Positions 54,439 through 63,107 of a DNA stretch of 64,000 nt are shown piece by piece. This DNA comes from Sphingobacterium prati (GTDB lineage: Bacteria > Bacteroidota > Bacteroidia > Sphingobacteriales > Sphingobacteriaceae): positions 558,001 through 622,000 of the forward strand of contig NZ_JABJWY010000034.1 of NCBI RefSeq assembly GCF_013167215.1, given 5' to 3'. The position numbers and the translations under genes were made by a program. Position 1 is the stretch's first letter; every line of letters starts with the position of its first letter. The notes under the pieces are model-generated. The model made no database searches. It saw nothing but the letters and a program-made list of their open reading frames with translations, and was not told where the DNA came from.

Positions 54439-55593
54439 TTAAAAAAGATGCTCAATATTACGTTCAGCATATCCGGCACTGGCCGTCATCCCTTTGCCTC
54501 CGATACCGGTACGCACATGTATTCTTGGACTGACATCAACTTCGAGAATGTGGTCTTTATGCTGCGCGTAGAAACCTGGCCAAGATGAAGCAATCCAATC
54601 TTGCTTCATCGGAATAATACGGTTAGCTTCGGCAATCATTAGCTCATTGACATAGGTATCAACAGCAAACCCCAAGTCATCCAATCGATTGCCAGCCGCA
54701 TATTCATGCGAATCGCCCACGATAATACTGCCATCCGTCGCCTGTTTAAACAGAATATGTATACCGTATTTACGCAATTCATTGTAGTGTTCAGGTACTG
54801 GAATAGAACCGAATGATGGGCAATATTCTTCAAAGCTTTCATACCGGCGAATTGTTAATCCGGTCAGGATATTTCCAGGTAGCTGGAGCTGATGCAAAGG
54901 TTTTGTGCGCATCATTTGCAATTTACTAATTTCGAGACCGCTATCGTCAAACAAAGAGCGATATAAGATCTTAAATTCGTAGCCATTACAGATAATGATT
55001 TTCGCTCCCTCAAAAACTTCGAGGCTACTTGTTGTCAAGTGTGCCTTTTCATTGGCATCTTCACAAGCGATAACAGTTGTATCATATTTAAGCGTATATT
55101 TTCCGAATTTTGCCTGCATATAAATATGCAGCTGATGGATCATTGTTTCGGGTTCGGCACTCAGTTCCTGATCAAAAACAATAGCTTCTTGAACGTAATC
55201 GGCACTCATAGCAGGATATTTTGCTAGAATTTGCGCTTTGGACCAAAGGGCGTGTTTATATCCCTTCGTTTGATAATGTGCAGACAGCTCGTGAATGACC
55301 TGCACTTCGTCAGCATCAGAAGCAATATAAATACTGCCATTGTTCCGAATGGATATATCCATGTCCTGCTGGATAGATTGATATATTTCCAATCCGCGGA
55401 CACCGTAATCAAACCATTCCCCCGCCATCCCTGATGGCACAACCTGCCCGAAGTTGCGCACGGTGGATCCAACAGGAAAATTATCCTTTTCCAGCTGGAG
55501 CACTGTTAAGCCTTTTTTCAACGCATGATATGCATGAAAAGTTCCCAAGATACCACCGCCGACAATAATTAAATCGTATGTATTTGTTTTCAT
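54439..55593 (-). CDS. TIGR03364-type FAD-dependent amine oxidoreductase (aminophosphonate-linked family)
   Basis: 384 residues. FAD-binding start DLIIVGGGILGTFHAYHALKKG, then the family-specific VGSTVRNFGQVVPSGMAGEW, and the C-terminal IHVRTGIGGKGMTASAGYAE. This matches the DAO-fold group TIGR03364, known from aminoethylphosphonate degradation loci. Such enzymes oxidise amines to aldehydes. No phosphonatase or phn gene is present in the window, so the substrate here is open. It lies 18 bp downstream of the DUF5690 membrane protein gene and forms an operon with it. Confidence 0.85.
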   Translation of the reverse strand: MKTNTYDLIIVGGGILGTFHAYHALKKGLTVLQLEKDNFPVGSTVRNFGQVVPSGMAGEWFDYGVRGLEIYQSIQQDMDISIRNNGSIYIASDADEVQVIHELSAHYQTKGYKHALWSKAQILAKYPAMSADYVQEAIVFDQELSAEPETMIHQLHIYMQAKFGKYTLKYDTTVIACEDANEKAHLTTSSLEVFEGAKIIICNGYEFKILYRSLFDDSGLEISKLQMMRTKPLHQLQLPGNILTGLTIRRYESFEEYCPSFGSIPVPEHYNELRKYGIHILFKQATDGSIIVGDSHEYAAGNRLDDLGFAVDTYVNELMIAEANRIIPMKQDWIASSWPGFYAQHKDHILEVDVSPRIHVRTGIGGKGMTASAGYAERNIEHLF

Positions 55594-55611
55594 TCTTTAA
55601 AATAATTAGCA

Positions 55612-56952
55612 TTAACTTATTTGTACTTCGCCACTACCCGCTTGCCAGGGCTGAACCAATTCATCCTCTTTCTTCGTTTTCATCTGCTCTTTCTTCCGAA
55701 CGAAATAAACTAACGAAAAGATTCCCAAAATAGCACCTATAATGGACGCCAGATAAACCAGCTGAATAAAATAAGCACCCCAAGTGACTGAATTTGGTAA
55801 AAATTCTTTATTCATTAAAATTAAAAAGCTCCCTAAATAGCCAACGGAATCAGCCATATACATGACAAAACCAATATTACTTTTCATACGGTAGGTCGCA
55901 ATCATCCGTTCAAAAAATATGGCATTATAGGGAATATAAGCCATATAAAGCCCCAAACCGACGAGTAACATCCAACTGAGCCCCCCAATCCAATGCATGG
56001 AAAATAAATAAGTCGAAAGTCCAGCGGTCAGAAAGCCCAAAATAATCATATAATGGATCAACCTAAATGCCTTCAAATTGTCTTTTACCATAATTAAACA
56101 GCTTATTAAAATCAAGACAATCAAAGCAATCATTCCATCAACTTTTGCAAATATCCCGGCTCCTTTCAGATGTAGCATCTGCCAGATCTCTACCTCAAAA
56201 TTATCGCGAACGTCACGTAAAATCGTTAACATCGTATAAATAATAATGGTCAGAATAATACCTGGCATAAATACCTTGAAAAAATGTCTGCGCATGCCGG
56301 CATCCATAGCTACACGTTCGGTCCGCAACTGCTTATCTTGCGCAGTTGGGCCTGGCGCATTTTCCAGAATCCAAATACACAGGACAAAAGGCATAAAAAA
56401 GAGCATACCGGTAAAAAAAGGCATCCAGAATTCATTGATGTGGAAAGTGAACATAAGCCAGCGTCCTACCGTTTTAATAAAACCGGAAGCAAAAATCAAA
56501 CTGACAGACATTACCGCGCCCATAATTTCCGTATATCGACGACCTTCCAGGTAGCTGGATACCAAACCCCAGACCATCCCCAACGGGAAACCATTGATAA
56601 AAAGAAAGAGTACATTCCAGGGTTTAGGGAAAAGTGCAAAAGCCAATAAGCCAGCCCACGAAATACAAATCAAAGCAAGTAAGTAGCGCCCTCTATTCCG
56701 CTGCTTGCTTTCAGAAATAAATTTAATCCCATAGAATTTCGAAAACAGATAGCCCAACATTTGAATAATAACCATACACACTTTATAATCTATTCCCAAA
56801 ATAGATTCATTGACAAAAGCCGATGCCGTAAACGATTTTCGGAATGAATACATACTTGTATAACATAAAAATGCTGCAATAGCCAGTAAAAAGGCTACTG
56901 ACCGTTCGTCTAACCTGGCTATCCGTTTTTTTATTAGCTGGTTCAAATCCAT
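55612..56952 (-). CDS. DUF5690 family membrane protein, MFS-like transporter
   Basis: 446 residues with about twelve predicted helices. The opening AFLLAIAAFLCYTSMYSFRKSFTASAF and the block FINGFPLGMVWGLVSSYLEGRR are typical of DUF5690, a Bacteroidota family resembling the GlpT/UhpT branch of MFS permeases. It ends with a charged cytosolic tail. Co-transcription with the amine oxidoreductase suggests uptake of its substrate, perhaps an organophosphonate or organophosphate, as for GlpT relatives. Transport has not been established for the family as far as I know. Confidence 0.83.
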   Translation of the reverse strand: MDLNQLIKKRIARLDERSVAFLLAIAAFLCYTSMYSFRKSFTASAFVNESILGIDYKVCMVIIQMLGYLFSKFYGIKFISESKQRNRGRYLLALICISWAGLLAFALFPKPWNVLFLFINGFPLGMVWGLVSSYLEGRRYTEIMGAVMSVSLIFASGFIKTVGRWLMFTFHINEFWMPFFTGMLFFMPFVLCIWILENAPGPTAQDKQLRTERVAMDAGMRRHFFKVFMPGIILTIIIYTMLTILRDVRDNFEVEIWQMLHLKGAGIFAKVDGMIALIVLILISCLIMVKDNLKAFRLIHYMIILGFLTAGLSTYLFSMHWIGGLSWMLLVGLGLYMAYIPYNAIFFERMIATYRMKSNIGFVMYMADSVGYLGSFLILMNKEFLPNSVTWGAYFIQLVYLASIIGAILGIFSLVYFVRKKEQMKTKKEDELVQPWQAGSGEVQIS

Positions 56953-57007
56953 GATTTAGAATTGCTGACGGACCTCATTGTCCGCAATCAAAAGTAAATT
57001 CTGGAAA

Positions 57008-57033
57008 TTAACAAAATACTAAACTTTTGTTAA
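57008..57033. promoter_or_regulatory. Candidate operator before the DUF5690 operon
   Basis: TTAACAAAA (57008-57016) and TTTTGTTAA (57025-57033) form a perfect nine-bp inverted repeat with an eight-base spacer, 55 bp before the DUF5690 start. The XRE-cupin gene upstream is the obvious regulator candidate; a related TTAACTTTTTG occurs before its own start near 57765. Confidence 0.45.
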
Positions 57034-57071
57034 GTATTTATAAACAAATATAAGTAACCGAACCGACATTG

Positions 57072-57133
57072 TACACACCTCAATAAAAAAGCATCAATGG
57101 AAATCCATTGATGCTTTTTTATTGAGGTGTGTA
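57072..57133 (-). terminator. 29-bp perfect hairpin terminator after the XRE-cupin gene
   Basis: 57072-57100 and 57105-57133 are exact reverse complements around the loop AAAT. The inner part (GCATCAATGG / CCATTGATGC) flanked by A6/T6 is a normal terminator. The outer TACACACCTCAAT arms extend it well beyond usual length. It begins 10 bp past the XRE-cupin stop. Confidence 0.85.
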
Positions 57134-57143
57134 AGGAATAGAA

Positions 57144-57734
57144 TTACCGTTTATTTTCGAAGAAATATATAATGAGCATTAAAGCCTTTTCCGTCCCTAT
57201 ATTACGAGGTGTATGTGAAAGCCGCCCATTAAAGAATATGGAATCTCCCTCTTCCAGCTGAATACGTTGATCCTGAAAGATATATTCAATTTGTCCGCTG
57301 ATGATATATTTATACTCATAAGCTTCCGTCTCTACCATTGGGCGTTGTGCATCGGGCAACAGTTCCAGAAGTACAATATCCATCGTGGAACTCTCTATTG
57401 CTGAGGTGAAAATACGTTTGTAGTGAAATCCAAGGGCATGCTCTTTTTCGAAGGATGTATAGCTGTCCTTTTTTCGGACAACAACTGGCCCTGCATCCAA
57501 TTCGGAATTAAAATCTTTAAAGAATTCGTTCAGATCAACATCCAGTGCATTAATAATATTAATTAACACCAACAGAGAAGGTATGGTCCGGTTATTCTCA
57601 ATCTGTGATATCAGCCCTTTGCTTACTCCGGCTTTATCAGCAACTTCCTGTATGGTAATCCCCTTCTCCTTGCGGATTTCTTTTATTTTATGACTAATCT
57701 TAAATATTGTCTTATCTTCCATAATTGGGATCAA
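57144..57734 (-). CDS. XRE-family regulator with C-terminal cupin domain
   Basis: 196 residues. N-terminal XRE helix-turn-helix (IKEIRKEKGITIQEVADKAGVSKGLISQIENNRTIPSLLVLINI), then a cupin sensor domain at about residues 105-190 (YEYKYIISGQIEYIFQDQRIQLEEGDSIFFNGRLSHTPRN). Regulators of this build commonly control small-molecule catabolic genes and bind the substrate in the cupin. It is upstream of and on the same strand as the DUF5690-flavoenzyme pair, but separated by a strong terminator, so it is probably a separate unit that regulates the pair. Confidence 0.9.
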   Translation of the reverse strand: MIPIMEDKTIFKISHKIKEIRKEKGITIQEVADKAGVSKGLISQIENNRTIPSLLVLINIINALDVDLNEFFKDFNSELDAGPVVVRKKDSYTSFEKEHALGFHYKRIFTSAIESSTMDIVLLELLPDAQRPMVETEAYEYKYIISGQIEYIFQDQRIQLEEGDSIFFNGRLSHTPRNIGTEKALMLIIYFFENKR

Positions 57735-57844
57735 AAATAAACATTATTTTTCTGCTCGGTATGTTAACTTTTTGTCACTTAATTTCGACCCAAACCCAGT
57801 CTTACTGGTACACCGCACTTCTTCTAAATCTTAGTTCCTGTTTA

Positions 57845-58371
57845 TTATTGGTAAACCTTGACCCAATCTATGCGCATTTCGACCGATAGCTGTTTCAAAT
57901 CCACTTCCCCTACCCAAGTTCCGCCAAGCTGCTGATCAATAAACAGCTAAAAAGGTTGGTCATAGGGCCATTGGGACTCAACGACACCAGCTATCCGTGG
58001 ATAGGTAAATGGTCCACAGCATTTAGCTGAAATACAATCCGATCTGGATACCAGTTGATACCATACACATTGTAGTCCTCCGCATTGACTTTTGCAATTC
58101 CTGAATGTTTCGGATTATCCTTCTGTCCTAAATTCAACGTATAATGTGAATGGGTAGTTTGATAAATAATATCATCAAAATTATGGTGCTCCATGCTATC
58201 AATTTCACCATTTCTCGGGTACAGCCATATTTATCCAACTCGGCAAGCATCCACATAGCCGGCCAGCCCGGTTTTTTGTGAATACAGCTGTGGATTCTCT
58301 TTTGGGTTGTGATGGACGCTACAAGCGCAGATAAGGATATAAAAAAGGCCTGCACCTAAAATTCGCTTCAT
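57845..58371 (-). pseudogene. Decayed family 16 glycoside hydrolase (beta-glucanase/laminarinase)
   Basis: Fragments in different frames line up with GH16. First, a lipoprotein-type start (MKRILGAGLFYILICACSVHH). Then, in another frame, GWPAMWMLAELDKYG. A shift leads into GEIDSMEHHNFDDIIYQTTHSHYT, holding the catalytic E-x-D-x-x-E pattern, and AEDYNVYGINWYPDRIVFQLNAVDHL. After another break comes WPYDQPF, an in-frame TAG, and LFIDQQLGGTWVGEVDLKQLSVEMRIDWVKVYQ ending in TAA. Roughly the first hundred catalytic-domain residues are absent. At least two frameshifts, one internal stop and a deletion make it inactive. It may be debris of a former glucan-use locus. Confidence 0.85.
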
Positions 58372-58485
58372 TTAGATTATTATTTTCTGCTTTAATACAA
58401 TGCTATCGGCCTTTCAATAACGTATTAAATATAAGACGTTTTTATACAGAAATAGGCATTATTAAACAAAAAAACAATCAGAATA

Positions 58486-58968
58486 CTAAAACATGAGATG
58501 ACTGTTCGCAGACTCTTTTGGTACAACTTGCTGGACATCCCAGTGTTCAATAATCTTTCCGTTTTCTAAACGAAAGATATCTATCGTTGATTTAAGCCTA
58601 CCATCAGCATTTTTATTCTTTAGATGGATAAAAACCAGATCCCCATCGGAAGCAATGTGCTGTACATCAATCTTGGTTTTTGGCTGCCCATTAAACCACT
58701 TTGCAGCCGCAGCCTTGAGTGCAGCTGCACCATCCGCTACTGCCGGATTGTGCTGAATGTATTCGGGGGCGATAAATTTGTCAACGGCAGAAAGATCTTT
58801 ATCTCCGAACATCTGCTGATAAAAATCCAATACAATTCGTTTATTCTCTTTGTTGATATCCAACTGCGTCTGCTCTTTTTCCTCCTTAGCCTGTTGGCTC
58901 TGCTGGCATCCGTTTAATAGAAGAGCTACGATTGTTGCCGACAGTATAAATTTTGTACTTGTTTTCAT
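58486..58968 (-). CDS. SnoaL-like (NTF2-fold) lipoprotein
   Basis: 160 residues. A lipoprotein signal ends at the lipobox LLNGC, followed by a charged Gln/Glu/Lys linker. Residues 40-155 match the SnoaL-like polyketide-cyclase fold: VLDFYQQMFGDKDLSAVDKFIAPEYIQHNPAVADGAAALK, then VFIHLKNKNADGRLKSTIDIFRLENGKIIEHWDVQQ. The conserved His and Asp positions of the pocket are present. Many such proteins have no known substrate; a binding or small-molecule isomerase role outside the cytoplasm is possible. It is monocistronic and divergent from the dioxygenase operon. Confidence 0.83.
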   Translation of the reverse strand: MKTSTKFILSATIVALLLNGCQQSQQAKEEKEQTQLDINKENKRIVLDFYQQMFGDKDLSAVDKFIAPEYIQHNPAVADGAAALKAAAAKWFNGQPKTKIDVQHIASDGDLVFIHLKNKNADGRLKSTIDIFRLENGKIIEHWDVQQVVPKESANSHLMF

Positions 58969-59362
58969 TGTTTGGATCTATTTATAACATATAAAAAGAA
59001 CTGATTACATTCCCTGCCCGGTATTTACTGTATCCAATAAACAACATTTGGCCCAAAATTTTGTTTTCAAAACAATCGTCCTTTACGTAAAAATTAACTA
59101 TAAAATATGGCATGATAATTGAAAATTATCTCGTAGTATACTATTCAGAAATATACATTTCATAAATTTAGGTAATAATTGGTTAGATTAAAAACACCGG
59201 AAGTTGGGGACTTCCGGTGTTTTTTGTTTGCGAGCTGATTATTTTAAAAGTTACCAACAAATTAAAACAAAAAATCAATTCCTGTTTTTATTAATCTAGT
59301 TCAATGATTTTGTTTTTCAGCTGCCGTAATTTTACAACAGTTAAGAAAATAAAAAAACAATT
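58969..59362. other. Divergent spacer containing an unassigned terminator
   Basis: 394 bp between divergent genes, no convincing reading frame. It contains GATAATT-GAA-AATTATC (59114-59130), a 10-bp palindrome TAGTATACTA (59134-59143), and a strong terminator (59191-59224) that belongs to neither flanking gene. A small RNA transcribed inside the spacer would explain it. Confidence 0.45.
59191..59224 (+). terminator. Orphan rho-independent terminator
   Basis: A perfect stem ACACCGGAAGT / ACTTCCGGTGT around TGGGG, preceded by A-run and followed by T6. It lies between the starts of two divergent genes, so no annotated gene ends here. Plus strand is favoured by the longer T-run. Confidence 0.8.
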
Positions 59363-60295
59363 ATGGATAATAAAATATTAGGACTGCATCATATTACCGC
59401 GATAGCTGATAATGCAAAACGAAATCTTGATTTTTACACAAAAGTCTTAGGACTTCGACTTGTAAAAAAAACTGTCAATTTCGACGATCCGGGCACCTAT
59501 CATTTTTATTTTGGAAATGAGCAAGGCAGCCCAGGCACCATTCTTACATTTTTTCCTTGGGAAGGTATTGGCAAAGGTACACAGGGTGCTGGAATGGCTA
59601 CCCATATTGGTTATGCCGTCCCGGAGGGCAGCCTTGTATTCTGGAAAAACAGATTAACAGCGCACAATGTAGCTTTTCTGGAAGATGAAATTTTCGGAGA
59701 AAAATTAGTCTCATTTACCGATCCTGATGGATTACAAATACAATTTATTGAACCGTTGGCGAAAGATGATAGAAGTGTATGGACAACGGCAGATATCAAT
59801 AGTGAAAATGCATTAAAGGGATTTCATAATATTACCCTCTCCTTAAAACAAGCCGATCCTACGCTAAAAGTTCTAACAGATATATTAGGATACGCAGTAC
59901 AAGGACAAGAGAACGGACGGTATAGGTTAAAAACCGACAGCATAGCCACTGCGAACATCGTAGACATTCTCGTAGACCCGAATCTATCTTTCGGCCGTAA
60001 TGCTGCTGGTACGAATCACCACGTCGCATTTCGGGTAAAAGACGATAACATCCTAATGGAATATCGCGAAAAGGTGCTCTCCGCAGGTTTGGATATTACA
60101 CCAAAAATCAATCGGGATTACTTTTTCTCGCTTTACTTTCGTGAACCGGGAGGTGTATTATTCGAAATCGCAACAGATAATCCCGGATTTACTGTTGATG
60201 AACCCCAAGAAAGTCTCGGTACAGCGCTTAAATTACCAAAACAATACGAAAGCCACCGGCCACAAATCGAGGCGACTTTACCAAAATTAGATTAA
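59363..60295 (+). CDS. Ring-cleaving dioxygenase, VOC family (MhqO-like)
   Basis: 310 residues with two glyoxalase/VOC modules. The first opens GLHHITAIADNAKRNLDFYTKVLGLRLVKKTVNFDDPGTYHFYFGN; the second opens GFHNITLSLKQADPTLKVLTDILGY. Metal ligands fit the first-module His (HHITA), the second-module His in NHHVAFRVKDDN and the Glu in GGVLFEIATD. Bacillus MhqO-type enzymes act in hydroquinone and quinone detoxification. The downstream MhqD-like esterase gene repeats the B. subtilis pairing. It heads a three-gene operon. Confidence 0.9.
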   Translation: MDNKILGLHHITAIADNAKRNLDFYTKVLGLRLVKKTVNFDDPGTYHFYFGNEQGSPGTILTFFPWEGIGKGTQGAGMATHIGYAVPEGSLVFWKNRLTAHNVAFLEDEIFGEKLVSFTDPDGLQIQFIEPLAKDDRSVWTTADINSENALKGFHNITLSLKQADPTLKVLTDILGYAVQGQENGRYRLKTDSIATANIVDILVDPNLSFGRNAAGTNHHVAFRVKDDNILMEYREKVLSAGLDITPKINRDYFFSLYFREPGGVLFEIATDNPGFTVDEPQESLGTALKLPKQYESHRPQIEATLPKLD

Positions 60296-60329
60296 GAATA
60301 ACATAAACAATATTAAATACAGTAATACA

Positions 60330-60629
60330 ATGGAAAGAACAGAAATTGTACTGGATAAAAATCAGCGTGGTGAACTTCAATTATTCTCCGATGAAACAAA
60401 AGCTGGTTTAATGAGCATTTCCATTATAGATGGAAGATTGGTCGTCTACCATACGGAAGTCGATGAAGCCTTTGAAGGTAGAGGATTTGCAAAAATATTA
60501 TTGGAAAAATTGGTATCCTATGCACGGGAAAGTGCGATGCAGATTGTCCCTTTATGTCCTTACGTAAATGCACAATTTCACCGGCACCCTGGCACCTATG
60601 CCGATGTATGGTTTAAGAAAACAATATAG
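60330..60629 (+). CDS. Small GNAT-fold acetyltransferase (YjdJ-type)
   Basis: 99 residues, the compact GNAT_YjdJ form. The acetyl-CoA loop is DEAFEGRGFAKILLEKLVSYARESAMQIVPLCPYV, with a conserved Cys-Pro-Tyr near the end. It is probably an N-acetyltransferase of unknown target. It lies 34 bp after the dioxygenase gene and 10 bp before the esterase gene, so it shares their transcript. Confidence 0.88.
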   Translation: MERTEIVLDKNQRGELQLFSDETKAGLMSISIIDGRLVVYHTEVDEAFEGRGFAKILLEKLVSYARESAMQIVPLCPYVNAQFHRHPGTYADVWFKKTI

Positions 60630-60639
60630 GAAGGAAATC

Positions 60640-61260
60640 ATGCGTCATTCGAATAACATCAAAACAGCAGGACATAGTCTAGAAAATGCAAAAAAAGCAT
60701 TGATCATGATTCATGGCCGTGGTGGCAATGCAACAGATATCCTGAGCATGTCGGCTTATCTCAATGTAGGCGATTATGCCTTACTCGCCCCACAAGCCGA
60801 CAATTACACCTGGTATCCACATTCATTTATGGCGCCTGAACAAAATAATGAGCCCTGGTTGAGTTCGGCAATTGAAGTCATTGAAAATACAGTGCAACTT
60901 GCTTTGGATAAAGGAGTGCAAACGGAAAATATCTATTTTTTTGGTTTTTCACAAGGTGCCTGCCTAACACTTGAATTTTTAGCGCGCAATGCCAGACGGT
61001 ACGGTGGTGCGGTCGCCATTATTGGGGGACTAATCGGTGAGAAAATTGATTCAAATAAGTATATGGGAGATTTTGGGCAAACACCAATATTTATTGGCAC
61101 CAGTGACCCAGATTTCCATGTTCCGCTGGAACGTGTCAATGCAAGCGTTAGTATCCTGGAAGCCCAACATGCTAATGTCAAACTCGCTGTATATCCTAAC
61201 TTTGGTCATTCCATTAATCAGGAAGAGATCCACATGGCTAACGAGTTTGTTTTTCACTAA
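60640..61260 (+). CDS. Alpha/beta hydrolase, phospholipase/carboxylesterase family (MhqD-like)
   Basis: 206 residues from ATG 60640, which has AGGAAGGA upstream; a longer frame would overlap the GNAT gene by 62 bp and is less likely. The Ser nucleophile is in GFSQGA, Asp in GTSDPDFHVP, and His in FGHSINQEE. The early MIHGRGGNATDIL is the oxyanion region. It is a serine esterase, in Bacillus linked to quinone resistance alongside MhqO. Third gene of the operon. Confidence 0.9.
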   Translation: MRHSNNIKTAGHSLENAKKALIMIHGRGGNATDILSMSAYLNVGDYALLAPQADNYTWYPHSFMAPEQNNEPWLSSAIEVIENTVQLALDKGVQTENIYFFGFSQGACLTLEFLARNARRYGGAVAIIGGLIGEKIDSNKYMGDFGQTPIFIGTSDPDFHVPLERVNASVSILEAQHANVKLAVYPNFGHSINQEEIHMANEFVFH

Positions 61261-61322
61261 GTGCACCCGGCCCCTCAGTATTCTTACCGAAACAAGGATC
61301 AACAGACTGCTCAATATTCATG

Positions 61323-61376
61323 GCATATCCTGCGTTTAAGCTTCTAAAATTATTGCAGCTTAAACGCAGGATATGC
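61323..61376. repeat. Perfect 19-bp inverted repeat between convergent genes
   Basis: GCATATCCTGCGTTTAAGC (61323-61341) is exactly repeated in reverse complement at 61358-61376, with a 16-base A/T-rich spacer. No T-run follows on either side. It lies between the stops of the esterase and Gfo/Idh/MocA genes. It could be a bidirectional terminator, an mRNA-end stabiliser, or a mobile-element trace. Confidence 0.75.
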
Positions 61377-61439
61377 TGTGTTAACCCCTGTCCCTTAACA
61401 ATTGATCTCCTTCATGCGTTATCTTCTTATTCTACACAC

Positions 61440-62726
61440 TTAGACTTTGGGGTATTTATAGCCATTATGATAGACTGAAGCGAGGTATTTGTTTGCTTTT
61501 TCGTCATTAAAACGTTGCTTTTCATTATTCCAATAGAGCTTTTGCCCTGTTCTATAGGCAATATTTCCCAATTGTGAAAAAATAGCAATATGTGCACCGG
61601 CTTCAAGCGGAGCATTCAACAAGGCCGGATTTTTCTTGCGAATAGCGTCCACGAAGTTGGCCATATGTTTCTCTAAACCGTTGTCTACGGAAGGCTGTAG
61701 AGCTACCGCCTCCATCCTTCCCTTTTCGGGAATGACTTCCCAGCCCCCGCGATTCAGCACTAAAGTTCCATTATTGCCAATAAATGCCACACCATGGTTG
61801 CGATTATAAGGTCCTAAATCGATCCCTTTTGCGTGCTCCCACTGAATATTAAAGGTATCAAATTCGTATACCGCGGTCATGGTATCCGGTGTTTCTCCGG
61901 CATCATCAGGAAAGGCAAATTTTCCACCAGAAGCCATAACAGATTTCGGGTCGGAAACTTTCATTCCGAGCAAGGCGTAGTCCAGCATGTGCACCCCCCA
62001 GTCCGTCATCAAGCCACCAGCGTAATCCCAAAACCACCGGAAGTTAAAATGAAAACGATTAATATTAAAAGGTCTTTTTGTGGCGGGTCCCAGCCAATCC
62101 ATGTAGTGTACACCTGCGGGTATTGCCACGTCCGGCTGAATCGGAATGCTAGTTTTCCAGCCCAAATAAGACCAAGCTTTTACCAAACGTATTTTACCAA
62201 GTTTACCCGAATGTACAAAAGCAATGGCATCCTTAAAATGCTGCTGACTCCGCTGCCACTGACCTACCTGAACAATTGCATTATTTTTAGTTGCGGCTTG
62301 CAGCATAAGCTGACATTCCTGAATGGAATTCCCAATGGGTTTTTCGACATAGGTGTGCTTCCCGGCGTTGACCGCATCGATCATCTGTAGGCAATGCCAA
62401 TGGTCAGGTGTACCGATGATTACCGCATCCACATCCGGACTAAGCAGCATTTTTTTATAATCAACATAGGTTGCAACCTTCATATTTCTATCCAGAAGCT
62501 CTTTCGCCCTTTTGCTTAATATATTTTCATCTACATCACAAAGCGCTGTGCATATCACACCATCCTGCTTCAACAAAGCATTAAGGTCAGACCAGCCCAT
62601 ACCATTTACCCCGATCACGCCCACCCGGATCGGCTGATCAAATAAGCTGGAAGCCTGGCTTTTGAGCATGACTGTAGAGGCGGCTAAAATACTGGAAGTT
62701 CGGATAAAGTCTTTTCTATTCATCAC
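61440..62726 (-). CDS. Gfo/Idh/MocA family oxidoreductase
   Basis: 428 residues. The N-terminus MNRKDFIRTSSILAASTVMLKS resembles a Tat signal but has RK rather than RR. The Rossmann domain is VGVIGVNGMGWSDL, and the EKP motif is in VEKPIGNSIQECQLML. The second domain contains MDWLGPATKRPFNINRFHFNFRWFWDYAGGLMTDWGVHMLDYAL, typical of the large periplasmic Gfo/Idh/MocA group of Bacteroidota. It is distinct from the two paralogues at 1-176 and 5240-6553. The substrate is unknown, probably a sugar or glycoside. It is alone on its strand. Confidence 0.88.
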   Translation of the reverse strand: MMNRKDFIRTSSILAASTVMLKSQASSLFDQPIRVGVIGVNGMGWSDLNALLKQDGVICTALCDVDENILSKRAKELLDRNMKVATYVDYKKMLLSPDVDAVIIGTPDHWHCLQMIDAVNAGKHTYVEKPIGNSIQECQLMLQAATKNNAIVQVGQWQRSQQHFKDAIAFVHSGKLGKIRLVKAWSYLGWKTSIPIQPDVAIPAGVHYMDWLGPATKRPFNINRFHFNFRWFWDYAGGLMTDWGVHMLDYALLGMKVSDPKSVMASGGKFAFPDDAGETPDTMTAVYEFDTFNIQWEHAKGIDLGPYNRNHGVAFIGNNGTLVLNRGGWEVIPEKGRMEAVALQPSVDNGLEKHMANFVDAIRKKNPALLNAPLEAGAHIAIFSQLGNIAYRTGQKLYWNNEKQRFNDEKANKYLASVYHNGYKYPKV

Positions 62727-63107
62727 ATGTTGGCTTATTATACACGAAGGTTTAAGTTCCAGATGAAATTACAAAATTCAATTTAAGCCTTTGCCCTAAT
62801 CATTGTAAAATATATATCGACATTCAAATCTTTTCGCATTAAAGTCTCTTGGAGACAGTAGAAAATCGGACAAATTATGCTATCCTTTAACCTTACTCTG
62901 CTTTTTTCAGGAATACTGCTGTTACATAAAAAACTAAATACCGTTGGCATACTGACTTTCAACACGATATAAAAACAGGCCCTAACCCATTTGAAGGTTG
63001 ATTAGCGCTAAATAAACAGGTAGAAAGAAAAAAAATTTTGTTATTTTAACGAAAAATAAAAGATTAATCATTTATTATCCCTACCTTGCAGAACTTAATT
63101 AAAAATA
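62727..63107. other. Spacer and leader region before cspA
   Basis: 381 bp, A+T-rich, no credible gene. Its right part is probably the long 5' leader expected for a cold-shock gene. TACCTTGC at 63082-63089 weakly resembles a -7 element, but no -33 element is at the right distance. Confidence 0.4.

Noticed and set aside
61833..62390. A 185-codon plus-strand frame
   Set aside because: Antisense to the Gfo/Idh/MocA gene at 61440-62726; composition is not protein-like.
62783..62965. A 60-codon minus-strand frame before cspA
   Set aside because: No family resemblance, no ribosome site, and it lies in A+T-rich leader DNA.
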